NCBI RefSeq assembly: GCF_900177675.1 | Contig: NZ_FXWM01000001.1 | Span: 3,853,001-3,917,000, forward strand | Source: Bacillus sp. OV166 | GTDB taxonomy: Bacteria > Bacillota > Bacilli > Bacillales > Cytobacillaceae | Reading direction: 5' to 3' | DNA: 64,000 nucleotides | Shown: piece after piece, positions 54,863 to 62,616 of the stretch | Numbering within the stretch: position 1 is the first letter of the stretch | Layout of the letters: each line of letters starts with the position of its first letter | Position numbers and translations under genes: made by a program | Notes under the pieces: model-generated | The model's input: the letters and a program-made list of their open reading frames with translations, nothing else | Database searches by the model: none | What the model was told of the DNA's origin: nothing

Positions 54863-54929
54863 GATTAACATAAACTACGTAATGGTGGAGAAAATATTGG
54901 TAAACTAAAACCAAATGAGGTATTCATAT

Positions 54930-55352
54930 ATGAGAAAACTAACTATAACAGTTATCCTTGCTTTATTTCTTGCTTTAACCTCTCAAGCAAAAGTGCAATC
55001 AATAACAAAACCTGTGCAAGACTCAGAGGAACTCAGGCTACAAGATATGCTTATGCTTTTTCTACAACCCCATATTATGGATGCAGTTGGTGACTATTAT
55101 TACCCGCAAATATTAAATTTTAAGCCATACGTTAACCCTTGGGATATTGAAGTTATTCAGACCAAAAGAGTAAATGACTTTCGTGGTTTTCTTTTTGAAA
55201 TCACCTTACTAGTAGAACCATCAGATGGTGGACACAATGTTAAAGTTGGAAAAGACTGCATAACTTTTCAAATATCTGTGAGACCTTCGGTAAAGTTAGT
55301 AAAATATAAACACTTAGCTACATATGAATTGCCTCCAGATTTAATAAAATAA
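54930..55352 (+). CDS. DUF3888-type secreted protein (paralogue 2)
   Basis: 140 residues; signal peptide to about residue 24, then the same blocks as the gene at 45853 (QDSEELRLQDMLM, DYYYPQIL, PSDGGHNVKVGKD). GAGGT eight bases before the ATG at 54930 decides the start. The second of the two plus-strand genes in the array; the two paralogues lie about 9 kb apart, each with repeats on both sides in the standard orientation. Confidence 0.8.
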   Translation: MRKLTITVILALFLALTSQAKVQSITKPVQDSEELRLQDMLMLFLQPHIMDAVGDYYYPQILNFKPYVNPWDIEVIQTKRVNDFRGFLFEITLLVEPSDGGHNVKVGKDCITFQISVRPSVKLVKYKHLATYELPPDLIK

Positions 55353-55362
55353 TTAAATCTGG

Positions 55363-55444
55363 CTTACTGAACTAAACTGCCCCGTTACTTGAATAAGAAA
55401 AATGCCTTGCCTCCTTGTTGAAGAAAAGCCCCTGTTAGCTTAAG
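55363..55444. repeat. Cassette repeat copy 22
   Basis: GAACTAAACTGCCCCGTTACTTG, ATGCCTTGC core, AAGCCCCTGTTAGCTTAAG. Just behind the DUF3888 stop. Confidence 0.85.
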
Positions 55445-55464
55445 AATAATTGAATTTTTACAAG

Positions 55465-55680
55465 TTAGGAATTACCTCTTTTAATAAGCTTTGTGTCAAC
55501 AAAAACAGTGACCAGAAGAGCAATTAAATAAGGCAGTAAAGAACCTGTTGAATAGTCTTTATACCTATGGTGAAACACTAATATTGAAATATCAAATATC
55601 ATTCCAACCAAATATAAAAAGCTTATTGTAATAATAAAAGTAACTAAAACTAAGGAAAATCTCTTAATTTTGCTTATCAA
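55465..55680 (-). CDS. Small membrane protein
   Basis: 71 residues from a TTG at 55680 preceded by GGGGA; two hydrophobic helices. A longer frame to 55755 lacks a ribosome site and has an odd Cys-rich start. Not recognised. Confidence 0.55.
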   Translation of the reverse strand: MISKIKRFSLVLVTFIITISFLYLVGMIFDISILVFHHRYKDYSTGSLLPYLIALLVTVFVDTKLIKRGNS

Positions 55681-55774
55681 ATAAATTTCCCCTTTTATTC
55701 GATTCTTAAAAATTTCCTTTAATTCAATAATACACCCTGTGCAAAATATATCCATTGTTATTTTTTTGACTGTT

Positions 55775-55810
55775 CTTATTCAACTAAACTGCCACGTTAG
55801 CTCAATAAGA
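55775..55810. repeat. Cassette repeat copy 23 (single-hairpin form)
   Basis: TTCAACTAAACTGCCACGTTAGCTC; no right box follows before the next terminator. Confidence 0.75.
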
Positions 55811-55950
55811 TAACATTTCGTTATATTAAAAAGCCCTTCTCAAAATAGTAAGTAGTTCCGATAATGTGGAGAAAATTTGAAAAAACAGTTCTATTCACAT
55901 ATCAAATTGAGGGACTATTAGAGGCTAATTAGCAGACAATTTAGCACATA

Positions 55951-55979
55951 AAAACGCTTGGATAATCCAAGCGTTTTTG
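55951..55979. terminator. Bidirectional terminator
   Basis: AAAAACGCTTGG / CCAAGCGTTTTT perfect stem; ends the gene at 55985. Independent of the repeat family. Confidence 0.88.
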
Positions 55980-55984
55980 TTGTG

Positions 55985-56200
55985 TTAGCTTCGTTTTCTT
56001 TTTCTTTTATAATCTAAAATTGCCCAAACAATTACTAAAATAGAAACTACAATTAATATTGAACCCATTGCTAAAGAATAAATGCGATGGTCAGTTTGAT
56101 AAAAGACCTTGAAAATGCCTATTGATAAACATATAAGACCGCCTATAACATCCCTTAATAAATTGGAATCTTGTTTAAAAAATGATTTGATTTTCCTCAT
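55985..56200 (-). CDS. Small membrane protein
   Basis: 71 residues: basic/polar start (MRKIKSFFKQDSNLLRD), two hydrophobic helices, very basic end (KRKRKRS). Not recognised. Confidence 0.6.
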   Translation of the reverse strand: MRKIKSFFKQDSNLLRDVIGGLICLSIGIFKVFYQTDHRIYSLAMGSILIVVSILVIVWAILDYKRKRKRS

Positions 56201-56238
56201 ATAAAAGTCTCACTCCTTTATCAGTGAAGCTATCTGAG

Positions 56239-56399
56239 TTAAATTATATCCCTTAAATCAAAAACCTTATCAGTAATGCCTAAACGTTGTGCGGGAGTGA
56301 GTTCTTTACTATCGGCTGATTTATAGGCTTCACAAAAGTTGTAAAAGGTTCTAAGGATAGTTAAAGCGTACTGAGCATACTTCTCAAAATAGAGTGGGG
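56239..56399 (-). pseudogene. Transposase C-terminal remnant
   Basis: Frame without start reads LYFEKYAQYALTILRTFYNF and KELTPAQRLGITDKVFDLRD. The FYNFCEAYK ... TPAQRLGI arrangement is that of the C-terminal end of DDE insertion-sequence transposases. A trace of an IS inside the array, not linked to the repeats. Confidence 0.5.
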
Positions 56400-56400
56400 C

Positions 56401-56601
56401 TTACTCTTTCTGTGTTATAAACCATCCTTCCGGTTTTTTTTCTATATGAAAAACATCTTCATCGAATTTTTTTCTCAGTTCTTTATATTCCTCATTTTCA
56501 ATTTTAACCTGTGCTACTCTGATTTGCTTTAGTGTAATTTCTGGTTTCTGGATTTCAAAAATCAGATCTTTAATAATAAAAAAAGTCCTTTGACGTTTCA
56601 T
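56401..56601 (-). CDS. 66-residue hypothetical protein
   Basis: Basic start MKRQRTFFIIKDLIFEIQKP, charged helix, end EKKPEGWFITQKE. GGAGAG close to the ATG. Abuts the transposase remnant at its 3' end. Not recognised. Confidence 0.55.
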   Translation of the reverse strand: MKRQRTFFIIKDLIFEIQKPEITLKQIRVAQVKIENEEYKELRKKFDEDVFHIEKKPEGWFITQKE

Positions 56602-56770
56602 TTCTCTCCACTTCCTTCCTTTTAGTTCTCTTACGTTTAGAATTAGTCAAAAATGAATAAAACCCTATAAAATTTTTGTAAATTGTTTGTAAAAAAACAT
56701 AAGCCCTTCTCACTCGAAATGGGCTTAATTCAGTGGTTCTAATAGAAATGAATATCCTAGAGTCTATGTT

Positions 56771-56809
56771 GGCTGCTATTTAATTAAAGCACCTGTTAAT
56801 TCAACAAGG
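56771..56809. repeat. Cassette repeat copy 24 (right half)
   Basis: TTTAATTAAAGCACCTGTTAATTCAACAAG, ending at the stop of the next gene. An AAGCCC ... GGGCTT hairpin lies about 60 bases to the left. Confidence 0.7.
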
Positions 56810-57181
56810 CTAAATAATGTATACAGTTTCTTTTACTGATATGACTTCAATTTGGGTACAGTAAAAGCGAAGAGTCTCATCTTCATAATCGAACACTTTA
56901 TAATTTTTATCCTCCCAACCGCAATCCCTTATATCGTCAATAGTAAAGTTTATTTGGTGGTATGGACCTCCACTTTCAAAGTTGATGTCCTCTGGATGAT
57001 AGAAACGCAGACGTATTATATATTGGTTATTATCCACCTCATATATATAATCAATATCTAGTAAAGAGGTTTTTTCTGATAGTTCGATTTGAAAAGATAA
57101 AAAGAACCCAACTATATACTTAAAATCCCCTAATGAAAATCTTCCCGTCTTAGCCGTTATTAGGTCGATATTATTTATCAA
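56810..57181 (-). CDS. Hypothetical protein
   Basis: 123 residues, acidic, beta-rich (YIIRLRFYHPEDINFESGGP; QINFTIDDIRDCGWED). TTG start after GGGGGTGTAGG. Not recognised; style of a small immunity or Imm-like protein. Confidence 0.6.
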   Translation of the reverse strand: MINNIDLITAKTGRFSLGDFKYIVGFFLSFQIELSEKTSLLDIDYIYEVDNNQYIIRLRFYHPEDINFESGGPYHQINFTIDDIRDCGWEDKNYKVFDYEDETLRFYCTQIEVISVKETVYII

Positions 57182-57236
57182 GCCTACACCCCCAAAAACA
57201 ATATAACAATAAAATTCAACAGCAAATTATGTTTTC

Positions 57237-57318
57237 CTTCTTCAACTAACCTGCCCCGTTAGCTGAACAAGAAAAAAGCGACCTCCGTTATTGAAGTATC
57301 GCACCCATTAGTTGAAGA
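57237..57318. repeat. Cassette repeat copy 25
   Basis: TTCAACTAACCTGCCCCGTTAGCTG, GCGACCT ... TATCGC hairpin, ACCCATTAGTTGAAGAA. The next gene's stop codon lies inside its right box. Confidence 0.92.
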
Positions 57319-57736
57319 AAAAATTTGATTTTTCAAATCTAACTAACATTTTTTCAGAGATCTCTATCTGGTCAATATCAAAGTTATTGATTTGGAGCGT
57401 TATCTCACCTTCTCGGCTTTCAGCTTCTTCTCCTACCCAACAACTATATAGTTCAAAAAAATCGCCTTTTTCAAGGTAACTGTCCATAATTTTACATAGT
57501 TCTATTAGCTTCTGTTTCGATTCTGAACAGATTTCTGGAGTCGTATATTTAGAAATCTTAATACCCCAATGACTAGATACTTCATATACATATGGCGTAG
57601 TAAATTGATATTTCTTTACATTTAGCAGTTCATCCTCGCCAGCAAAACAACTGCCAACATAAAAAAAATCCTCTGTATATTCTTCATCATTATTCGGTAT
57701 TTCTATATTATTTCCAATTTAGGAAGCCAAACTCAT
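57308..57736 (-). pseudogene. Hypothetical gene with premature stop at codon 6
   Basis: AAGGAG nine bases before ATG 57736 starts MSLAS, then TAA (57719-57721), then an uninterrupted frame of 136 codons reading IGNNIEIPNNDEEYTEDFFY, later SHWGIKISKYTTPEICSESK and SCWVGEEAESREGEITLQIN. A single substitution therefore silences an otherwise intact gene. The natural stop TAA is within the CTAAT box of repeat copy 25. Function unknown. Confidence 0.75.
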
Positions 57737-57777
57737 TTCGACTCACTCCTTGTTATTCCTTTTCATATTACCCATTC

Positions 57778-57870
57778 CTTATTAAACTATTCTACTTCGT
57801 TTGTGGACCAAGCAAAAAAAGCTGCCGTAGCAGCCACAGTTCTTACACTCTTACACCCGATGGATGAAGA
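57778..57870. repeat. Cassette repeat copy 26
   Basis: TTAAACTATTCTACTTCGTTTG, GCTGCCGTAGCAGC hairpin, CTCTTACACCCGATGG. Boxes partly decayed. Confidence 0.78.
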
Positions 57871-57876
57871 GGAAAC

Positions 57877-58314
57877 CTATTTTGAATTTATTAAATTTCC
57901 ACCCTTTGATTCATAAAGTTTTAATGACTTTCCTTGTTCAGTGCGAGGATAATATTCTACTTCACAATAGTAGCTACCTTCCTTTGCCCCTTGATAATTT
58001 TCAGGAAACATTATGTTATGGTTTTCAAATTCCACCGAAGTATGTCCTCCCCTTGCACTTTCAAATATCCAAACATCACAGTTCCCTTTATATTGTTCCG
58101 TTTTATTAGCCAACACGTTTGGCAAATCCAACAAAGAGTAAACAAATAGAGCCCCAGATAGAAGAATAAAAAAGACCAAGACAAGAATATTCTTGATTTC
58201 TATCTTATATGAATCACCATTGTTCTTTTTCTTTTTAAAAATATGCCAAAGATAAGCCGACATCCCAACAAAAAATACGAATGATAAAATTAATAAAGAG
58301 AAATACTGTGCCAA
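57877..58314 (-). CDS. Membrane-anchored hypothetical protein
   Basis: 145 residues: two N-terminal hydrophobic helices (about 5-22 and 45-65) then a soluble C-terminal domain with CDVWIFESARGGHTSVEFEN and YYCEVEYYPRTEQ. TTG start after GAGG. Likely in the cytoplasmic membrane with the domain outside. Not recognised. Confidence 0.62.
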   Translation of the reverse strand: MAQYFSLLILSFVFFVGMSAYLWHIFKKKKNNGDSYKIEIKNILVLVFFILLSGALFVYSLLDLPNVLANKTEQYKGNCDVWIFESARGGHTSVEFENHNIMFPENYQGAKEGSYYCEVEYYPRTEQGKSLKLYESKGGNLINSK

Positions 58315-58418
58315 ATTTCCTCAAATCCTTTTTTAGGGTTTCTTGTTATACGTTACCCGAACCAATGCAGTTTCGATTCATTTATTGCCACATTAACCCA
58401 CAAAAAAGGTTTCACTCC

Positions 58419-58491
58419 TTGTTAACCTAAACTGCTACCGTTAGTTTAATAAAAGAACGCCAACCCATATAAGGCTGACGCAATGCTTAAT
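58419..58491. repeat. Cassette repeat copy 27
   Basis: AACCTAAACTGCTACCGTTAG then a GCCAACC ... AGGCTGACGC segment; right box absent. Confidence 0.7.
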
Positions 58492-58497
58492 GTCATC

Positions 58498-58836
58498 TTA
58501 ATCTACTACCTTGACTCCAACAACACTATCGAATGCCACCCGCTCAAATTCTCCAGGCTTCACCTCAATATGCAGCTTATGTGTAATAGGATCTACGTAA
58601 TGAACTCGACCATTAATGTCGTGAATAAATCCGTCATCCCTTACCGTCAGTTTTACCGAATGGTTATATTCCATCGAGTAAATTATACGCAGGTCGAATT
58701 CCTCCGCTTGATGCTCGTCAATAATAGGCTTCCTTATTCGTTCAGTGTCGATCCAAAAATCTCGCTGCATCTTTGCTTGTTCGGGTTGGAGATAAGCCGC
58801 AGCCCATTTAATTTTACCTCGGTCACGTATCGCCAT
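58498..58836 (-). CDS. YolD-like protein
   Basis: 112 residues. The N-terminal MAIRDRGKIKW and the central IIDEHQAEEFDLRIIYSMEY match YolD-like proteins, partners of Y-family DNA polymerases (UvrX/YqjW) in Bacillus SOS operons. No polymerase gene is next to it. GAGG upstream of the ATG at 58836; a perfect LexA box lies 27 bases further. SOS induction is therefore likely. A broken paralogue is at 41326. Confidence 0.87.
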   Translation of the reverse strand: MAIRDRGKIKWAAAYLQPEQAKMQRDFWIDTERIRKPIIDEHQAEEFDLRIIYSMEYNHSVKLTVRDDGFIHDINGRVHYVDPITHKLHIEVKPGEFERVAFDSVVGVKVVD

Positions 58837-58862
58837 ATTAATCACCTCAGTATTATTATACG

Positions 58863-58876
58863 CGAACAAACGTTCT
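58863..58876 (-). promoter_or_regulatory. LexA (DinR) box upstream of the YolD-like gene
   Basis: CGAACAAACGTTCT, a textbook Gram-positive SOS operator, 27 bases before the start codon. Confidence 0.82.
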
Positions 58877-58886
58877 TTATGTGAGT

Positions 58887-58954
58887 AAAAAGAGAAAGAC
58901 CACTCTTCAGCAGTCTTTTAGTTTTCTTATTCAATTAAGCACCCGTCAGTTGAA
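58887..58954. repeat. Cassette repeat copy 28
   Basis: AAAGACCACT ... AGCAGTCTTTT hairpin and right part ATTCAATTAAGCACCCGTCAGTTGAA. Left CTAAC box absent. Confidence 0.75.
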
Positions 58955-58957
58955 TTT

Positions 58958-59429
58958 CTAATCGGCATTTATACTCTCCTTTGTATCCCAATCTTTTGCT
59001 TCAATAACTTCTTCGGCTTTAATTAGGTCATCAAGTGGCCCGTGGATATCAAATTTTCTGGTTGTCTCCGAAGGAATTGGTATTAATCCCATTAAGATAT
59101 TGCTTAATAAAATCCTGTGGGATTACATCCAAAGTTTTTTTTACACCTATGTTAAAGATAATTAATTTCAATGCATTTAGCAGTTCTTCATCGTCATAAA
59201 GAAGCTTACCTTCCCGAAGCATTTCCCATTTTTCAGGTAAGTAAAATTCAACTTGTTCACGATTTATTGCCTGCCCTTCTGGATTCAACTCTAGTGCTGG
59301 AGCATTCTTTTTGTATTCGTACTCTTGTCGATAAATTTCCCTTAATTGGTCGCTTGAGTAAGGCAATTGCCCAATCATCTCTTTATTCTCTTCTAGTTTC
59401 TTTTTTATGTATTCCTCAAAATCGGACAT
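58958..59429 (-). pseudogene. Hypothetical gene with 3' frameshift
   Basis: AAGGAGA and ATG 59429 open MSDFEEYIKKKLEENKEMIG; the current frame encodes 126 residues to 59049. One extra A in an AGAAAATTT tract near 59058 shifts out of the frame KFDIHGPLDDLIKAEEVIEA, which continues to a stop at 58958 near the repeat. The shortened protein may still be made; the part up to the shift looks intact. Family not recognised (some likeness to DnaJ-related DUF1992 proteins). Confidence 0.65.
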
Positions 59430-59532
59430 AATCAATCTCCTTTGGAATTGGTTCACAACTTTTGAAGAGGTAATATTTAACAATATATATAATCCTAAAC
59501 TTTCACATTTCATAAGCCCTTACCAAAACATT

Positions 59533-59611
59533 TTCCACTATCCTGCTTATATACTTCAACAAAAAAGAGCACCTCTCCTTCTTTAAGGAAAGCACCCGTT
59601 AGCTGAAAAAG
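59533..59611. repeat. Cassette repeat copy 29
   Basis: CCACTATCCTGC, then AGAGCACCTCTCCTTCTTTAAGGAAAGCACCCGTTAGCTG. Ends five bases before the next stop. Confidence 0.83.
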
Positions 59612-59615
59612 TTTT

Positions 59616-59906
59616 TTATTGAAGATAGATTCCAACTATGAATAAAAAGTAAAAAATTGAAGCAAAAATTGCAACTACTATCAAAACATTTTTTTTAACT
59701 TTGGAAATTTCTTTAAACCTTGAAAAAGTATCATAAACCAAGAATAAACATATCAGTTCAACAAAACCAGCCATAATGGCTCTAAAAATGTCCATTGTAT
59801 CTAATGAACTGAATGGCTTTTTAAAATTTTCCCGAACGTAAATACTCGTCAAACCAAAAATACCAAACAAGATAAAAAAGTATAAAAAGGCTTTAATGCT
59901 TTTCAT
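59616..59906 (-). CDS. Three-helix membrane protein
   Basis: 96 residues from ATG 59906 (MKSIKAFLYFFILFGIFGLT), preceded by GGGGAG; hydrophobic segments at about 5-20, 40-60 and 72-95. A longer upstream frame is not supported. Not recognised. Confidence 0.62.
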   Translation of the reverse strand: MKSIKAFLYFFILFGIFGLTSIYVRENFKKPFSSLDTMDIFRAIMAGFVELICLFLVYDTFSRFKEISKVKKNVLIVVAIFASIFYFLFIVGIYLQ

Positions 59907-59952
59907 TTTGTCTCCCCTGTTTTTAACAATAATTTTCCTAAAAGTCTTAACC

Positions 59953-60046
59953 AAATTCAAGTAACCTGCTTCGTTAGCACAATAAGAAAAAGCCGCCAAA
60001 AATGGCATCTGGCTCCTCAACTCTTGCTCCCGTTAGTTGAACAAGC
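59953..60046. repeat. Cassette repeat copy 30 (complete)
   Basis: TCAAGTAACCTGCTTCGTTAG, GCCGCCAAAAATGGC core, CTCTTGCTCCCGTTAGTTGAACAAG. Confidence 0.9.
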
Positions 60047-60052
60047 ACCTTT

Positions 60053-60511
60053 TTAAATATTGATATGCATTGTTCCATCTGATTTAACTGTAACCAATGG
60101 ATATTCAGGAGTGTTTTCTCCAGTAAGAATACTTTCTTTACCTAGAATCTTTGATAGGTTTCTCATAAATTTAAATACCGCAATAGCTTCAGTTACACTT
60201 TTAACTTCTTTTGGTTCTATGTCAAATTCTATTTCATCTTCTGAAAAGAAATGGCAATTAATCAAAACACCATTAATGTTAATAAACATTAAAATACGGT
60301 GGTTCTCGTTTTCTTCAAAAAAATGGGCAACATTAGTTTGTTCATACACTGTTGCTTGTCCATCCTTGTAAAAAACAATATCCCAAGGAGAAGTGCGAAT
60401 CCAATCAAAAAATTTTTGCCAATCGGTTAAATCAACGGCAACCACATAAATATCCCTTAGACTTCCATCATTGAAAAATACTTTATCCAAAACCTCATTT
60501 GTTACTTCCAT
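60053..60511 (-). CDS. Hypothetical protein
   Basis: 152 residues, soluble, alpha/beta (DIYVVAVDLTDWQKFFDWIR; ILMFININGVLINCHFFSED). Glu/Asp-rich, ends VKSDGTMHINI. Not recognised; size and context fit an immunity-type protein. Confidence 0.65.
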   Translation of the reverse strand: MEVTNEVLDKVFFNDGSLRDIYVVAVDLTDWQKFFDWIRTSPWDIVFYKDGQATVYEQTNVAHFFEENENHRILMFININGVLINCHFFSEDEIEFDIEPKEVKSVTEAIAVFKFMRNLSKILGKESILTGENTPEYPLVTVKSDGTMHINI

Positions 60512-60556
60512 TTAATCAATCCCATATACAGATTATTTTATTTGTATTTTACCACT

Positions 60557-60630
60557 TCTTATTGCTCAAAAAAGAAAAAGAGCTGCCACAGCAACTCATT
60601 GTTAAACTCTTGCACACGTTAGTCGAACAA
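60557..60630. repeat. Cassette repeat copy 31
   Basis: AGCTGCCACAGC core and CTCTTGCACACGTTAGTCGAACAAC; left box lost. The next gene stops inside its GTTAG box. Confidence 0.82.
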
Positions 60631-61131
60631 CTCATAATTTTCAATAATGTCCTCAAGCATTTCGTAGTTTTCTGGTTCTTTTTCATTTTGCAACGCACTC
60701 TTTAGAATTGAAAAAACTGATTTGTCACGAATTTCCTCTAATGCCATATAAGCAGCCCACCTTAAATCAGAATCCTTTTCAATCACCATTGATGAAAGTG
60801 GTTCTATTAGCCGTTTATCTGGAAAAGATGAAGCAATTTGTGCAGACCAATAGCGAACTCCTTGATGGTCACTCTGCAACGATTTCACTAAATGAGGTAC
60901 TACTTCTTTATTATTGAATTGCATTATTACATCTTCAATAAATTGATAAACTCCAAACCCACTACCTTTTCCAAACACATTGAGAAAAAGTGGTATACAT
61001 TCGGGATAAGGATTTTCAATAAAATACTTTCTTGCTTCATCAAGACTTCTTATATCTTCTATATCTACTTCCTGATCATTTGGCAATGGTTGATGTTCTT
61101 TCAAGAAGGATAACGCCTGATAAATGTCCAT
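60619..61131 (-). CDS. HEAT-repeat protein
   Basis: 170 residues built of helical pairs; KEVVPHLVKSLQSDHQGVRY and RLIEPLSSMVIEKDSDLRWA carry the HEAT signature. Such proteins bind other proteins and are frequent among small immunity proteins. AAAGGA precedes the ATG. Its TAA stop (60619-60621) is part of the CTAAC box of the repeat. Confidence 0.82.
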   Translation of the reverse strand: MDIYQALSFLKEHQPLPNDQEVDIEDIRSLDEARKYFIENPYPECIPLFLNVFGKGSGFGVYQFIEDVIMQFNNKEVVPHLVKSLQSDHQGVRYWSAQIASSFPDKRLIEPLSSMVIEKDSDLRWAAYMALEEIRDKSVFSILKSALQNEKEPENYEMLEDIIENYELFD

Positions 61132-61188
61132 AAATAATATCCTTTCAATTAAGTTTTACTACAAAATTCAACGAATAATTAAACTTTC

Positions 61189-61280
61189 CTTCTTCAAGTA
61201 TCCTGCATCGTTAGCACAACAAGAAAAAAGACCGCCGTAGTGATCATTTCTTTAACTCTTGCACCCGTTATTTGAAGAAG
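61189..61280. repeat. Cassette repeat copy 32 (complete)
   Basis: CTTCTTCAAGTATCCTGCATCGTTAG (split by the TGC box), GACCGCCGTAGTGATC core, CTCTTGCACCCGTTATTTGAAGAAG; outer arms pair over about ten bases. Confidence 0.92.
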
Positions 61281-61285
61281 GAAAA

Positions 61286-61810
61286 CTAAAATATATTCCT
61301 AATATCTTCCCAACCATACACAAGTTCGGAAAGTTTTTTCCCTGAAATCTCAACTTCAACAGTATCTATTTTTTTACCACCAAGTGATTCATAAAATAGA
61401 CGAGAAATATTATCTTTCAAGACAAGAACAATCATAGAGTTTAATCCCATTTCTTTAATTTCATCAATTATTGGTTTAACAAGTGCTTTTCCAATGCCAT
61501 TGCCCTGATACTCTTTTAAAATGTATATTGCGTATAACTCCCCGACGAACCCATTATAATTCCCGCTTCTTTCTATACCACCAGAAGAAAAACCAACAAT
61601 TTCCCCTTCCTTGTTTTCTGCTACATATACCCCGCCATTAGGAATGTTGTTTTTCCATAACTGTTCTCTGCTTTCATATGTTAAATTATTTAAATATTGG
61701 TCTGAAACTATATTCTTATATGTAGTTTTCCAACAATCAACGTGTACTTTAGCTATTCCTTTTGCATCAGATAAAACTGCTTTTCTAATGTTCATATTCC
61801 CATTGTTCAT
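61286..61810 (-). CDS. GNAT-family N-acetyltransferase
   Basis: 174 residues. MNIRKAVLSDAKGIAKVHVD starts the fold; ELYAIYILKEYQGNGIGKAL is motif A with the acetyl-CoA pyrophosphate loop Q/RxxGxG/A (YQGNGIG); ISRLFYESLGGKK is motif B. Resembles RimI/YitI-like enzymes acetylating amines on small molecules or proteins. GNAT genes are typical cassette cargo. Confidence 0.92.
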   Translation of the reverse strand: MNNGNMNIRKAVLSDAKGIAKVHVDCWKTTYKNIVSDQYLNNLTYESREQLWKNNIPNGGVYVAENKEGEIVGFSSGGIERSGNYNGFVGELYAIYILKEYQGNGIGKALVKPIIDEIKEMGLNSMIVLVLKDNISRLFYESLGGKKIDTVEVEISGKKLSELVYGWEDIRNIF

Positions 61811-61860
61811 TAATTCTACTCCCCTTCCTTGCAGTAAATTTTACCATATAATCTCCATTT

Positions 61861-61967
61861 CTTATTCAACTAAACTGCCCGGTTAGTTTAAGTACAATTC
61901 TTCACAATCTCTAAGCTCTAATTAAAAATAGCGATGCTTTTTAAAAGCATCGCACCCAGAGTTGGCG
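61861..61967. repeat. Cassette repeat copy 33
   Basis: TTCAACTAAACTGCCCGGTTAGTTTAAG, then GTACAATTCTTCACAATCTC, then a GCGATGCTTTT / AAAAGCATCGC hairpin with ACCCAGAGTTGG in place of the right box. Confidence 0.85.
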
Positions 61968-61990
61968 AATGAGTCTATTCTATTGCTTCA

Positions 61991-62530
61991 TCAATTTAAT
62001 TTCAGTTTAAAAAGTCTAGTGGTGTAAATGTATTTAATTTGAAGTATAAGCCAAAGTAAAAATAACACTCCGCTCACAGTAAACAAAGCAACTGGGAATA
62101 AATAATACCAATCTGGAATATAGCGATGTACAATATAATATTTCCCTGCTTCGATTCCTTCAGTTAATTGAAATCCTTCTGTTATTAAGTTATCTTTCTT
62201 TACTGTAATTATTGGAAACAAATATTCAGCATTTTTTAAATCTAAATCAAAATATTGAACGTCATTGATTCCGTCTTTTTTAACATATATCGCAATGCTT
62301 TCAGAAGTATGGAATTTTTCATTAATAGTTTGAAGAGAATTTTCAATTTTTTTTATATCATTATTTGAAAGGTCTTTACCATCTATTTGATTTACAAAGT
62401 TATCTCGAACCATATCGTATTCATAGTTTATAGAATCAGCAATTTTTAAACTAATCCATCCGATCACCAAAAACAAAAGGAAAACATAAAATAAACCCTT
62501 CATTTTCTTATTAAAGCCAACATAACTCAT
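61991..62530 (-). CDS. Membrane protein with extracytoplasmic domain
   Basis: 179 residues: a membrane helix near the N-terminus (YVFLLFLVIGWISLKIA), about 105 soluble residues, and a second helix near the C-terminus (FPVALFTVSGVLFLLWLI) with a basic tail. GGAGGG six bases before ATG 62530 is preferred over ATG 62536. Not recognised. Confidence 0.63.
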   Translation of the reverse strand: MSYVGFNKKMKGLFYVFLLFLVIGWISLKIADSINYEYDMVRDNFVNQIDGKDLSNNDIKKIENSLQTINEKFHTSESIAIYVKKDGINDVQYFDLDLKNAEYLFPIITVKKDNLITEGFQLTEGIEAGKYYIVHRYIPDWYYLFPVALFTVSGVLFLLWLILQIKYIYTTRLFKLKLN

Positions 62531-62616
62531 TCTCATCCCTCCAGCTTTTTACGCAATAAAGGATATATTCTTGATATTATCAATAAAACCCTTCTTATTT
62601 GGAATATATGTCCATA

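Noticed and set aside
58483..58884. 133-codon plus-strand ORF opposite the YolD-like gene
   Set aside because: Antisense shadow of a gene with a clear family signature, ribosome site and LexA box.
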